A stretch of DNA of 64,000 bases from UBA5859 sp041940025 (GTDB lineage: Bacteria > Pseudomonadota > Gammaproteobacteria > UBA5859), in the NCBI GenBank assembly GCA_041940025.1, contig JBGTSY010000007.1, forward strand, positions 62,001 to 126,000. Reading direction: 5' to 3'. The translations under genes were made by a program, and so were the position numbers. The notes beneath the pieces are model-generated. The model saw only the letters and a list, made by a program, of their open reading frames with translations. It was not told the DNA's origin and did no database searches. This document shows positions 45,237-54,874 of the stretch, one piece after another (the stretch's first letter is position 1; each line of letters starts with the position of its first letter).

Positions 45237-45638
45237 ATGATGGCACTCGTTTATTTTTTAATCTTGATTCTGCTAAATAGTACGGTTTACTCTGCATCCT
45301 CAGATACTATAGAAAACGCACACAGCTTTAGTATTCAATCCGGCGGCATCGGTGATTCTGGTCACATCGAAATCCATGGCCAACAACGGAGCTCGGGTGA
45401 AATTGCAAACATGCAAATAGACGCCTTTGGTCGTCACTATCGGTTTCCAAACCAACTTTTGGGCATGCTCTCAGTGAATCATCTGCACAGGCTACAACTC
45501 TCTTACGATCCCGGAGAAATGTCGCTCAACGGCAAAACCTTGTATATTCGTATTCGCTCTTCTAACAATGGCACTGACCACACCGATCTCTCAATTGCCA
45601 TTAACGAGAATGGTCAAATGCATGTATTATCAGAGTAA
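45237..45638 (+). CDS. Hypothetical exported protein
   Basis: A 133-residue protein with a Sec signal peptide (MMALVYFLILILLNSTVYSA). The mature domain is beta-rich and Asn/Gly/Ser-rich (SIQSGGIGDSGHIEIHGQQ; LYIRIRSSNNGTDHTDLSIAINENGQMHVLSE). No family was recognised. I chose ATG 45237, 6 nt after GGAGGGGG; the frame back to 45135 lacks coding signs and has no ribosome site. It is divergent from the peptide/sulfotransferase operon. Confidence 0.65.
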   Translation: MMALVYFLILILLNSTVYSASSDTIENAHSFSIQSGGIGDSGHIEIHGQQRSSGEIANMQIDAFGRHYRFPNQLLGMLSVNHLHRLQLSYDPGEMSLNGKTLYIRIRSSNNGTDHTDLSIAINENGQMHVLSE

Positions 45639-45738
45639 CCTTGTCGATTTCACCTCAGATGCCAGGTGACACTATGAAAAACAGAGTGTCAACACTACCA
45701 GTAAAGCGATCTACCGACTGCACACGCAAACATTCTCT

Positions 45739-46773
45739 TTATTGGTAGGGGCTTTCTGTTTCCAGTCCATCCAATAGAGCCAATTTATGAATGAGATCAT
45801 GAACTCTGGAACTATAGCCCCATTCATTGTCGTACCAGGAGATCACCTTCACCATGGTGTCGTCTATGACTTGAGTCAGCAGGGAATCAAACACCGACGA
45901 GTGGTAATCCCCCACGATATCCATCGACACTATGGGCTCCGCTTGGTAACACAAAATGTTTTTCAGCGGCCCCTCGGCAGCGACCCGCATCGCTTGGTTG
46001 ATCTCTTCCTTAGTCACTTTCTTTTCTAGATCCACCGTGAGATCCACAACGCTTCCATCCGGAACCGGCACCCGCATGGCCAAACCATCTAACTTGCCTT
46101 CCAGTTCCGGCAAGACACGTCCAATGGCACGAGCGGCGCCGGTAGAGGTGGGAATAATATTCATTGCCGCATGACGAGTACGCCGCAGATCTTTATGCAC
46201 TGCATCCACTAATCTTTGATCGGAAGTATAAGCGTGAACGGTAGTCAACAGCCCTCTTTGAATACCAAAGTTTTCATGTAACACTTTTGCTATGGGTGCG
46301 GCACAATTCGTAGTACAGCTGGCGTTGCTGATGATCCGGCTCTCTTTTGTGATCACATGATCATTCACACCCAATACCACGGTACTCTCCAAATAGTCCT
46401 TGGTAGGCACGGTCACAATCACCCGTTTCGCACCCGCATCGATATGATGTTGTAGCTGGCTCAATTCGCGAAAATGACCGGTACTTTCGATCACATAATC
46501 AATATCCATCTCTTTCCATGGGAACTTAGAGGGATCTGTTTCATTCAATACCTTGAAGGCGTCACCATCGATGGTCATCACGTCACCGTCAAATGAGACT
46601 TCGCCCGGATAGGGCCGATGCACACTGTCATACTTAAAAGCGTGATACAGACTTTCCGCACTGGCCAAGTCATTGATCGCCACCACATTCACGTGGCCAT
46701 ACATCTTGGCTATTCGGGTGACAATGCGACCTATACGGCCAAATCCATTAATTGCTATTCTCGGTCGAGCCAT
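45739..46773 (-). CDS. gap: Glyceraldehyde-3-phosphate dehydrogenase (type I)
   Basis: GAPDH oxidises glyceraldehyde 3-phosphate to 1,3-bisphosphoglycerate in central carbon metabolism. The NAD fold begins INGFGRIGR; the catalytic cysteine 153 is in SNASCTTNC and the histidine 180 in LTTVHAYTSDQ. The S-loop with RTRHAAMNIIPTSTGAA is present, and the C-terminal helix has SWYDNEWGYSSRVHDL. The length of 344 is usual. Residues around INDLAS suggest NAD rather than NADP, but gap paralogues vary. It is divergent from pgi with a 180-bp shared region. Confidence 0.96.
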   Translation of the reverse strand: MARPRIAINGFGRIGRIVTRIAKMYGHVNVVAINDLASAESLYHAFKYDSVHRPYPGEVSFDGDVMTIDGDAFKVLNETDPSKFPWKEMDIDYVIESTGHFRELSQLQHHIDAGAKRVIVTVPTKDYLESTVVLGVNDHVITKESRIISNASCTTNCAAPIAKVLHENFGIQRGLLTTVHAYTSDQRLVDAVHKDLRRTRHAAMNIIPTSTGAARAIGRVLPELEGKLDGLAMRVPVPDGSVVDLTVDLEKKVTKEEINQAMRVAAEGPLKNILCYQAEPIVSMDIVGDYHSSVFDSLLTQVIDDTMVKVISWYDNEWGYSSRVHDLIHKLALLDGLETESPYQ

Positions 46774-46953
46774 AGTATATCCTTATGTTAAGCGAACAAA
46801 TCGCGCCTGCTTGCGCACACTCATGCACTAAATGGAATTATAATCCCGATATAATAAGTTTCGTGAAATTAATACAAAACTAATGCCGAAGTTTGCCCAA
46901 AATGATAATTTTATCCATATAATCATTACATTCGTATATCGAGAAAAGATCTT
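46774..46953. promoter_or_regulatory. gap-pgi divergent promoter region
   Basis: A 180-bp AT-rich spacer. TATAAT (two copies near 46838-46860) could be -10 elements, but no well-spaced -35 boxes are clear. The genes are probably co-controlled by carbon supply, by inference. Confidence 0.4.
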
Positions 46954-48600
46954 ATGTCTTTAATTTGCGATACCCCTGAGTGGCGAGAGTTAAAAAAAGA
47001 GTCTCAACTATTTGAGAATCATACACTACATCAACTGTTTCAATGCGATCAGAATCGATTTGAGAAGTATTCCCTAGAGTTAGATCCCTTCTTACTTGAC
47101 TACTCTAAGAACCATCTGACGGGATCCAGTTTGACTGCATTGTTACAACTGGCGGAGGCTAGAGAACTAGAAAATGGCATCGATGCGCTCTTTTCTGGTG
47201 CGATAGTCAATCCATCAGAAAATCGACCCGCCCTACATGCCTTACTCCGTCAAAGCGATGCGCAGCCGCTTATGCTGGATGGGATCAACCTCACTGAAGA
47301 GGTGCGTCGGTCTCGCACCAAAATGAAAAATATTAGCGACGCGCTGCATCGGGGGAATTGGTTGGGTGCAAGCGGAGAGCCCATTGAGGATTTGGTGCAT
47401 ATCGGCATCGGCGGCTCCCACCTAGGTCCGGAGTCTGTACTCACTGCCTTAAACCAGCCTAACAGGCAACATCCCAGAATCCATTTTGTCTCCACCATTG
47501 ACGGTGCACAATTACAGGAGATCCTGAGTGGGTTGAATCCTAACCGGACCCTGGTTGTGCTGGCTTCTAAATCATTTGGTACCCAGGAAACTTTGGTCAA
47601 TGGCACACATGCGAAAAACTGGTTACGTCACTCGCTCGCCCAAGAAACCGCTATAGAAAAACACCTGATTGCAATCACCGCCAATCGGCAAGCCGCCCTG
47701 GATTTTGGCATTGTGGAGGATCAGATCCTCTCCTTCTGGTCCTGGGTAGGCGGGAGATACTCGGTTTGGTCGCCTGTGGGATTACCCATCGCCGCTGCTC
47801 TCGGTTTCTCCACCTTTGAGCAGTTTCTCAATGGCGCGGCACGCATGGATACGCACTTTCGTACGGCACCATTCAATAAAAACATGCCTGTACTGATGGC
47901 GCTCATCGGCATCTGGTATATCAACTTTTTTGGTGCCAGGAGTCACGCCATACTACCCTATGATTGGCGATTGCGGTTAGTGCCTGAGGCGATCCAACAA
48001 TGTGATATGGAAAGCAATGGCAAATCTGTTAGCCGTCATGGAGAGGCACTGTCATATGCCACTGGACCGGTGATTTGGGGCAAGTCTGCAATCGATGCAC
48101 AACACGCTTTTTATCAACATTTGCATCAGGGAAATCCGTTCACACCCTGCGATCTCATCGCCTGTGCGCAGCCACAATTTAATGAAGACAATCACGCCCT
48201 ACTATTCGCTAACTTTGTGGCTCAATCTCGCGCGCTCATGTTGGGTCGCGACTCAGATCAAGTACTCAGTGAATTGACAAACATGTCGCTCACTGAAGCA
48301 CAACGCCGGACCCTGATTTCGGCAAAGGTCTGTCCCGGCAACCGACCGTCTAACAGCCTACTGCTCGGTGATCTTTCTGCGGAGTCCGTGGGCATGCTAT
48401 TGGCGCTTTATGAGCATAAGATTTTTGTACAGGGCCATATTTGGGGAATCAATTCCTTTGATCAGATGGGGGTTGAACTGGGCAAAGAAATCGCACGCGA
48501 AATCGGCGATCAACTCGACAAGGGCGCCGCCCACAACAAACTCGACGGCTCCAGCAGCGGACTCATTTCCAAGTACTTTGAAAACATGAGAAAACCCTAG
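46954..48600 (+). CDS. pgi: Glucose-6-phosphate isomerase
   Basis: Pgi interconverts glucose 6-phosphate and fructose 6-phosphate. The 548-residue protein matches the family along its length: HIGIGGSHLGPESV, VLASKSFGTQET, and FWSWVGGRYSVWSPVGLPIAAA. The catalytic YDWRLRLVPEAIQQCDMESNGKSV and the signature HIWGINSFDQMGVELGK are present, with the catalytic lysine in the latter. It is divergent from gap, which is a sensible pairing in glycolysis. A 130-bp gap leads to the RimB-like gene. Confidence 0.96.
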   Translation: MSLICDTPEWRELKKESQLFENHTLHQLFQCDQNRFEKYSLELDPFLLDYSKNHLTGSSLTALLQLAEARELENGIDALFSGAIVNPSENRPALHALLRQSDAQPLMLDGINLTEEVRRSRTKMKNISDALHRGNWLGASGEPIEDLVHIGIGGSHLGPESVLTALNQPNRQHPRIHFVSTIDGAQLQEILSGLNPNRTLVVLASKSFGTQETLVNGTHAKNWLRHSLAQETAIEKHLIAITANRQAALDFGIVEDQILSFWSWVGGRYSVWSPVGLPIAAALGFSTFEQFLNGAARMDTHFRTAPFNKNMPVLMALIGIWYINFFGARSHAILPYDWRLRLVPEAIQQCDMESNGKSVSRHGEALSYATGPVIWGKSAIDAQHAFYQHLHQGNPFTPCDLIACAQPQFNEDNHALLFANFVAQSRALMLGRDSDQVLSELTNMSLTEAQRRTLISAKVCPGNRPSNSLLLGDLSAESVGMLLALYEHKIFVQGHIWGINSFDQMGVELGKEIAREIGDQLDKGAAHNKLDGSSSGLISKYFENMRKP

Positions 48601-48737
48601 CCATTAATTTAAAAAATTGTCCTGAACTCTTAAATTTTCCTACCCTACTTTCGCCTAATGTATTACTGTTCATTGCCAGCGGTAAACCATTTTAATCGAC
48701 TGAATTAGTCCAATGACAAAACTTGAGATCACTGATA

Positions 48738-49172
48738 ATGGCAAATAGCATGATGACGGTGGGTTGGCGAGAGTATGTCTCACTACCCGGTCTCGATTTA
48801 CATCAATTGAAAGCAAAAATAGACACGGGCGCCAGAACCTCCTGCCTGCATGCGTTCTCGTTAGAACCTTATCAAAAACAGCAAACACGCTGGATCCGCT
48901 TCGGCATTCACCCCAAGCAAAACGACACTCAGGTAACACAGTACTGCGATGCCGAAATTGTGGATCAACGTCTGGTCAGCGATTCCGGCGGACACAAAGA
49001 GCTGCGGTACGTCATCTGTACAGAGCTAGTAATGGGTAAACAGCAATGGCCCATAGAAATGACATTAACCAACCGCGACACCATGCGTTTTCGCATACTC
49101 ATTGGCCGCACAGCAATGAAAAATAGAATGATGGTTGATCCCAGTGCATCCTATTTAATAAGTGAAAAATAA
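48738..49172 (+). CDS. rimB: RimB-like ATP-dependent zinc protease family protein (retropepsin-like)
   Basis: A 144-residue member of the Zn_protease/RimB family, which adopts a retropepsin-like fold. The aspartate motif is KIDTGARTSCLHA (D29 from the chosen start); the later LIGRTAMKNRMMVDPSASYLI block is the family's C-terminal signature. In Pseudomonas RimB acts with RimK in S6 modification, trimming glutamate tails. I chose ATG 48738; further ATGs at 48750 and 48753 are possible. It lies 135 bp before rimK on the same strand, matching the known cluster. Confidence 0.85.
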   Translation: MANSMMTVGWREYVSLPGLDLHQLKAKIDTGARTSCLHAFSLEPYQKQQTRWIRFGIHPKQNDTQVTQYCDAEIVDQRLVSDSGGHKELRYVICTELVMGKQQWPIEMTLTNRDTMRFRILIGRTAMKNRMMVDPSASYLISEK

Positions 49173-49307
49173 ACTGTCAGGATGTATGTATTGCGCACCA
49201 AGAGAACACCATATCCCGCAGTCCATGACAAAAACTACATTGCTATTATCTACTTCATGATCTCTATTTGTAGTAGTTGTACAACAATGCGATAGAAAGG
49301 AGGCCCC

Positions 49308-50213
49308 ATGAGAATTGCCATCTTATCCCGCAACAGCAAACTCTACTCTACCTCACGGCTCGTTGAGGCAGCCGAGCAGCAGGGCCATGATCCCATCGTT
49401 CTGGATGTACTTCGTTGCTATATGGATATCGCATCGAGCAAACCGGAAGTGCATGTCAATGGCGAGAGTCTTAAGGATTATGACGCCATCATCCCGAGAA
49501 TTGGGGCATCGGTGACCTTCTATGGCACTGCGGTGTTGCGTCAATTCGAAATGATGGGCGCATTTCCATTAAACGAGTCTGTGGCCATCACTCGATCTCG
49601 AGACAAACTTCGCTCCTTGCAGCTTTTGTCGCGCAAAGGGATTGGCCTACCCAAAACCGGCTATGCACATGATCCAGACGACATCCAGGATTTGATTAAG
49701 ATGGTCGGTGGCGCCCCACTCGTAATTAAACTACTCGAAGGCACTCAAGGTATCGGCGTGGTATTGGCGGAAACCAGAAAAGCGGCTGAAAGCGTGATTG
49801 AAGCCTTTATGGGATTGAAGGCTAACATCATGGTGCAAGAATATATTGAAGAAGCAGGCGGTGCTGATATCCGCTGTCTAGTGATTGGTGACAAAGTAGT
49901 GGCTGCCATGAAACGTCAGGCTCAGCCGGGCGAGTTTCGCTCCAATTTACACCGGGGTGGCTCTGCCACCCTGGTTCGGATTAGTCCGGCGGAACGCGCG
50001 ACAGCGGTCAAGGCCGCACGTGTGATGGGGCTGAACGTGGCCGGTGTAGATATTTTGCGATCTAAACGCGGCCCCTTGGTAATGGAGGTGAACTCATCAC
50101 CAGGATTGCGCGGTATTGAAGACGCATCCGGCAAGGATATCGCGGGCATGATAATCGAGTTTATAGAAAAAAACGCCAAACCGAATAAGACGCGAACTCG
50201 TGGAAGAGGTTAA
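49308..50213 (+). CDS. rimK: Ribosomal protein S6 L-glutamate ligase RimK
   Basis: RimK is an ATP-grasp ligase that adds glutamate residues to the C-terminus of ribosomal protein S6, and so tunes translation. Family blocks are MRIAILSRNSKLYST at the start, the N-terminal region AIIPRIGASVTFYGTAVLRQFEMMG, the ATP-grasp loop LIKLLEGTQGIGV-type segment (VIKLLEGTQGIGVVLA), and MVQEYIEEAGGADIRCLVIG. The metal/ligand end is VAGVDILRSKRGPLVMEVNSSPGLRGIE. At 301 residues it matches E. coli RimK (300). It is followed within 5 bp by an AstE-like gene, so the two form an operon. Confidence 0.95.
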   Translation: MRIAILSRNSKLYSTSRLVEAAEQQGHDPIVLDVLRCYMDIASSKPEVHVNGESLKDYDAIIPRIGASVTFYGTAVLRQFEMMGAFPLNESVAITRSRDKLRSLQLLSRKGIGLPKTGYAHDPDDIQDLIKMVGGAPLVIKLLEGTQGIGVVLAETRKAAESVIEAFMGLKANIMVQEYIEEAGGADIRCLVIGDKVVAAMKRQAQPGEFRSNLHRGGSATLVRISPAERATAVKAARVMGLNVAGVDILRSKRGPLVMEVNSSPGLRGIEDASGKDIAGMIIEFIEKNAKPNKTRTRGRG

Positions 50214-50217
50214 GCAG

Positions 50218-51270
50218 ATGCAAAACACGCCTTTAATCATAAATGAGGTCCCCATTCTACCCGGTACAGAAACCACCATCGATTTGCCCGCGGGCCGTCT
50301 GTATACCCATACACCTATGTCCATCCCTGTACAGGTCATCTGTGGGAAACAGTCCGGTCCAAGGATGTTTATCAGCGCGGCGATTCATGGGGACGAAATC
50401 AACGGTGTAGAGATCATCCGCAGGGTGCTCAATTTACCCATGATGAAAAGAATAAAAGGCACTATCATCGCGGTTCCCATTGTCAATGTGCATGGACTAC
50501 TTAACCATTCACGGTACCTACCTGATCGGCGGGATTTAAATCGTTCGTTTCCCGGCTCTGAGAAAGGGTCTTTGGCGGCGCGCTTGGCGCACCTCTTTAT
50601 GGAGGAAATTGTCACTAAATGTAGCCACGGAATAGATCTGCATACTGGAGCGCTTCACCGTAACAACTTACCACAGATCAGAGCCAATCTTGAAGACACA
50701 CAGACTGAACAACTGGCCCGTGCTTTTGGCACCCCGGTGATCCTCTCCTCCACTGTTCGAGACGGTTCATTGAGGGAAGCCGCCGCAGATTGCGGCATTC
50801 CCACGCTTCTATACGAGGCTGGGGAAGCGCTACGTTTCGACGAAGTCTCTATTCGGGCAGGAGTCAAAGGCATTGTGAATGTGTTGCGAGAGCTACAAAT
50901 GTTACCCCAGACTCGGGCACCCGCCAAACAAAAGGTAGAGCCAGTGTTAGCGCGATCCAGTGCCTGGGTACGTGCGCCGGACAGTGGCATATTAAGGGCT
51001 ATGGTGCCCCTCGGTGCCCGGGTGAAAAAAGAGACACTGCTAGGCGTCGTGACCGATCCCTTTGGTGAAAAAGAGATTCAAGTAAGTGCGCCTTTTGCCG
51101 GCATTGTCATTGGACGAACCAACCTACCCCTGGTGAATGAGGGAGATGCGTTATTTCATATTGCACGCTTCGAACGAGTCGCCGATGCTGCTGAGTCAGT
51201 CGATATGTTTCAAGAGACTTTGTCACCGGAAATCAGCCCACTGCCGACACCCGAAAGTCCGATACTGTAG
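50218..51270 (+). CDS. Succinylglutamate desuccinylase/aspartoacylase (AstE/AspA) family
   Basis: A 350-residue zinc carboxypeptidase-like amidohydrolase. The zinc motif is in SAAIHGDEINGVEI (HxxE), the second ligand region is HGIDLHTGALHR, and the catalytic glutamate probably lies in LLYEAGEAL. The C-terminal 80 residues contain a biotinyl/barrel-sandwich-like domain (RAMVPLGARVKKETLLGVVTDPF). Family members cleave N-acylated amino acids such as N-succinylglutamate. Start ATG 50218 has GAAGAGG 8 nt upstream, 4 bp after the rimK stop. A place with RimK suggests a role in glutamate-tail or ligand chemistry. Confidence 0.87.
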   Translation: MQNTPLIINEVPILPGTETTIDLPAGRLYTHTPMSIPVQVICGKQSGPRMFISAAIHGDEINGVEIIRRVLNLPMMKRIKGTIIAVPIVNVHGLLNHSRYLPDRRDLNRSFPGSEKGSLAARLAHLFMEEIVTKCSHGIDLHTGALHRNNLPQIRANLEDTQTEQLARAFGTPVILSSTVRDGSLREAAADCGIPTLLYEAGEALRFDEVSIRAGVKGIVNVLRELQMLPQTRAPAKQKVEPVLARSSAWVRAPDSGILRAMVPLGARVKKETLLGVVTDPFGEKEIQVSAPFAGIVIGRTNLPLVNEGDALFHIARFERVADAAESVDMFQETLSPEISPLPTPESPIL

Positions 51271-51312
51271 CGTGCCACGCGTGATTGCCCAATGGCCGCC
51301 CAAGCTAACTTT

Positions 51313-52335
51313 TTACAGCCATTTCATGACACGAAAAACAACGATTTGAATAGTCACCAGGATCAACAGGGTAAACGAAAAAACCCAAAAAGCGATGGTG
51401 CTATTCGCCCCAGGCAACCCGCCCACATTGATGCCAAAAAGACCCGTTAAAAATCCCAGGGGTAGGAAAACTGCGGTGATTATAGAGAGCACATACATGC
51501 GCTTGTTTAAATTTTCTGATAAACGACTTAACAGCTCTTCATGGGTGACTGCGGCACGTTCTCTGACTTCATCCAAATCTTCAATATGGCGGATCAGCCG
51601 ATCACACACCTCTCGAAGCCGCATTCTCTGTTCGTCATTAAACCAAGGCGGCCGTTCCACGAGTAGTTGCGCTAACGCTTCTCGTTGCGGCGCCAAATAG
51701 CGGCGAATTGAAATCGCCTGCCGTCTTAAGGTGGCCAATTCATACCGCATGTTCAAGCTATTTTCTTCGATGACCGCCTCCTCTAAATCCGCTACGCGAT
51801 CTTCAAAATTGTCCACAGTATCAGTCATGCGCCACACTAACCTATCTGTGAGCTGTACCAAAAAATCTCCGACGCTCTTCGGGCCGCATCCTTCTTGCAA
51901 ACGACTTCGAAGATCAGTCACCGATAATAGCGAACGTTTACGACTGGAGATGATGCGATTATGTTCTATCCAAATGCGAATGGACACCATATCATCGGGC
52001 TCTGCGCCAACGTTGTGGTTCACACCCCTCAGTGCTAAAAACAGGCCTTCGCCAATAGGGGTTGCACGGGGTCGAGTCTCCTCCGCTAACAAAGCCTGTA
52101 CCACCAAGGGATTTAGATTGGATGAATGATTTAACCACTCTCTCTGTTCAGGATCGGTGTAATCAAGGTGGATCCAGTGAACCCCTTCGCCTGGCTGCGA
52201 CGGTTGTGGCGGGGGTGTCGGTAATACTGTCGCGCCTCCATGACCATCTAAAATGTAGACGAGGATCGGTTTTAGTTCGGCAATATCCTTAGACATCGGC
52301 ATCACACTCAGCGTAGATATTCGATTGGTATCCAT
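51313..52335 (-). CDS. zntB: Zinc transporter ZntB (CorA family)
   Basis: A 340-residue CorA-family metal transporter. A large N-terminal cytoplasmic domain (about 1-275) with long helices precedes two C-terminal transmembrane helices. The pore signature reads FGIN (GLFGINVGGLPG) as in ZntB rather than YGMNF of CorA. ZntB moves zinc across the inner membrane, probably with proton gradient dependence. The gene is convergent with the AstE-like gene (42-bp gap). There is no sign of Zur or ZntR control. Confidence 0.9.
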   Translation of the reverse strand: MDTNRISTLSVMPMSKDIAELKPILVYILDGHGGATVLPTPPPQPSQPGEGVHWIHLDYTDPEQREWLNHSSNLNPLVVQALLAEETRPRATPIGEGLFLALRGVNHNVGAEPDDMVSIRIWIEHNRIISSRKRSLLSVTDLRSRLQEGCGPKSVGDFLVQLTDRLVWRMTDTVDNFEDRVADLEEAVIEENSLNMRYELATLRRQAISIRRYLAPQREALAQLLVERPPWFNDEQRMRLREVCDRLIRHIEDLDEVRERAAVTHEELLSRLSENLNKRMYVLSIITAVFLPLGFLTGLFGINVGGLPGANSTIAFWVFSFTLLILVTIQIVVFRVMKWL

Positions 52336-52411
52336 TTAGTCTCAAATTCGACTTCTGCGGTGTAGATTAACACTTTTTTTCCCGATAGCTGAAATTGCAT
52401 GTGCCTCAAAT

Positions 52412-54850
52412 ATGTTGCTTTTACTGGCGAACCAGTTCTACGGTTTAGTGAATCAATCGCCATCACATCGCCGTGAAAGAATGCTTGCCCATTACCATTC
52501 GGACAATTATGCTTATAATCAAAACAACTGGGTATTTTACCTCATTAATGGCTTGTTAATTTCTTTGAACAGAATCATCACATTCCAAACCACCTTAACG
52601 GTAAAGCGGTTTCTTTTACTCGCGACAACCTTAGTTGCACTGTCGTCCATCCAGGCACATGGACAAGTCACAGAAGCCTCCATTCGCGAAGAATTAAATT
52701 CACTCGAAGTTAATTTAGAGAAAGCCCAACAAGCCGAAGACGACGACTCCGCGCTACGTTATGCGATTAAATTACGTACTGTTTCCGCAGAATGCTTGGA
52801 CCAACAAATCAGCAGGCTGGAAAAATTCAACAAAGCCAACGTTGAGAACTCGAACTCGCCATTGCCAATTTCAATAGGACAGGGGCGTCAAGAGAGTGAG
52901 AAAGAACAAAAGGCAGCCACAGAATTGCTGGAATTCTGTAAAAATAAAAATAAACGTGCGATTTCGGTTGTAACAGAAATCACACAAAAAGCGCAAAGCG
53001 AACTAAGTGCTCAATTAAGAACAAAAAACCCCAACGTCTTCAGTTTGATTACCGAAGCCATAAGAGCCGACTGGCCCTGGGTCAAATGGAACCAAACTCA
53101 GTTGTTCCCTTCCCGTTACCACGCCTCTGAACTTACCTCATTGGGAATGGTATTTTTCATAAGCGTCCTTGGTGGCACCTGGCTTCGCCGACAGATCAAG
53201 CAACGCTACCAAGCAGGGCAAAAAACGCTTACTAGCAATCAACTTTTGCAACAAGCATTCGCACTCAATGCACCCTTGTGGCTACCTCTGTATGGCGTGA
53301 CATTGATTGTCGTTGCACAAACCAACTATCAGTTAGACTTGGCCCTCAATCAACTACTGCTTTTTATTTGCGCATTAATATCAGTGGCTGTGACTTGGCA
53401 TTGGATAGTCATCCTTAGTAAAAACTACCTTCCAGACACAGAAGCAGAATTACCGAGCTTATCCATTCTGCTTTTATTCATCCTCATCTCCTTGAGCTAT
53501 TTCATTTTCTATAACGAGTTTCTAAGCTTTTCTACGCCGCGACTGGCGCAAATCATCCATGTCATACTGTTCTCTATTATTTTCATCAATTTACTCATTA
53601 GCTTTCGTCAAGTTTCCTTAGTCTTTGCGAAACATGAATTCTCCAGCACGCTTTATCGCATCGGTAGCCTCATTATCGTGCTCATGTGGTTGGGTGAAAT
53701 TCTAGGATTCCACAATCTAGTCCAGTATCTGCTCTACGGTTTTAGCGGCTCTTTGCTGGTGTGGATATTTTATTTTGTCTCTCGCATTATGATTCGGGAT
53801 GCACTCAACTATCTGGAATTCGGCGACCATCGTTTCCTCTCTAATTTAAGAGGTCTGATGGGAATTCAAGGAGGAGAATCCTGGCCAGGATTGCTCTGGA
53901 TCCGCTTTTTCCTCACTTTAGTGATTATCATTGTTGCGCTGCTGGCATTGATGTTTATTTGGGATCTCTCCGCCACCAGTTTTGCGTTCGCGGTAGAAGT
54001 GTTGATTGATGGATTTGACATTGGCCAGTTCCACATTACCCCAATCAAACTATTGTTTTCTATTTTTATTGTTGCCTTATTGATGATGGCTGCAAGAACC
54101 ATGAAAAATGCAATCTCAGCTTCATTGGCAGATAACAGTTCACTTGATCCTTCCGGGAAAGAGGCAGTCACGACACTGGTCGGTTATTTGGGAATTGGCC
54201 TGGTCATTTTGATTGGACTCACAATCGCTGGTTTTGATCTGACCAGTCTTGCGTTTATAGCGGGCGCACTTTCTCTTGGTCTGGGATTTGGTTTGCAAAA
54301 TATTGTCAATAATTTCGTTTCGGGCATTATTTTACTATTCGAACGCCCCGTCCGCCGAGGCGATTGGATTCGAGTGGGCAGCACCGAAGGCAGGGTCATA
54401 CAAATCAAGGTTCGCTCCACTGAAATCCGCACCTTTGATGGTGCAGACGTAGTGGTACCCAACTCCGAGCTGATTTCACAACAAGTCATCAATATGACAC
54501 TGCGCGACATACACGGTCGAGTCATCATCCCCGTGGGGGTCGCCTATGGATCTGATGTCGAACTAGTCAATAAACTATTGCTGAGTGTAGCTGAGGAGCA
54601 TCCGCTAATTCTGAAATCAATAACAGATAAGTTACCTATTGTTCTCTTTCGGGGGTTCGGCGACAGTGCTCTGTTATTCGAACTACGCGTTTTTATTGGC
54701 GATGTCAGCAAGATACTGAAGGTTGCCAGTGATCTTAACTTTTCAATCGAGCAAAAATTCCGGCAAAATCAAATCCAGATCCCCTTCCCGCAACGGGATC
54801 TTCATCTGCGCTCGATGCCGCCACACTTCGGTACTGAAGCTAATGAATAA
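52412..54850 (+). CDS. Large MscS-family mechanosensitive channel
   Basis: An inner-membrane channel of the MscS family with an N-terminal extension, 812 residues at most. Hydrophobic helices run from about 245 to 620; the pore helix and MscS core are in LAFIAGALSLGLGFGLQNIVNNFVSGIILLFERPVRRGDWI, followed by the beta domain (GRVIQIKVRSTEIRTFDGADVVVPNSELI) and the C-terminal cytoplasmic part. The size and periplasmic coiled N-terminus fit MscK or YbdG-like forms; potassium gating is not proven. The start is uncertain: ATG 52412 is used, but ATG 52481 and downstream alternatives are possible. A signal-like stretch VKRFLLLATTLVALSSIQAHG implies the true N-terminus may lie near residue 64. Confidence 0.88.
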   Translation: MLLLLANQFYGLVNQSPSHRRERMLAHYHSDNYAYNQNNWVFYLINGLLISLNRIITFQTTLTVKRFLLLATTLVALSSIQAHGQVTEASIREELNSLEVNLEKAQQAEDDDSALRYAIKLRTVSAECLDQQISRLEKFNKANVENSNSPLPISIGQGRQESEKEQKAATELLEFCKNKNKRAISVVTEITQKAQSELSAQLRTKNPNVFSLITEAIRADWPWVKWNQTQLFPSRYHASELTSLGMVFFISVLGGTWLRRQIKQRYQAGQKTLTSNQLLQQAFALNAPLWLPLYGVTLIVVAQTNYQLDLALNQLLLFICALISVAVTWHWIVILSKNYLPDTEAELPSLSILLLFILISLSYFIFYNEFLSFSTPRLAQIIHVILFSIIFINLLISFRQVSLVFAKHEFSSTLYRIGSLIIVLMWLGEILGFHNLVQYLLYGFSGSLLVWIFYFVSRIMIRDALNYLEFGDHRFLSNLRGLMGIQGGESWPGLLWIRFFLTLVIIIVALLALMFIWDLSATSFAFAVEVLIDGFDIGQFHITPIKLLFSIFIVALLMMAARTMKNAISASLADNSSLDPSGKEAVTTLVGYLGIGLVILIGLTIAGFDLTSLAFIAGALSLGLGFGLQNIVNNFVSGIILLFERPVRRGDWIRVGSTEGRVIQIKVRSTEIRTFDGADVVVPNSELISQQVINMTLRDIHGRVIIPVGVAYGSDVELVNKLLLSVAEEHPLILKSITDKLPIVLFRGFGDSALLFELRVFIGDVSKILKVASDLNFSIEQKFRQNQIQIPFPQRDLHLRSMPPHFGTEANE

Positions 54851-54874
54851 GAAACTAAAATTATCATACTTGCA

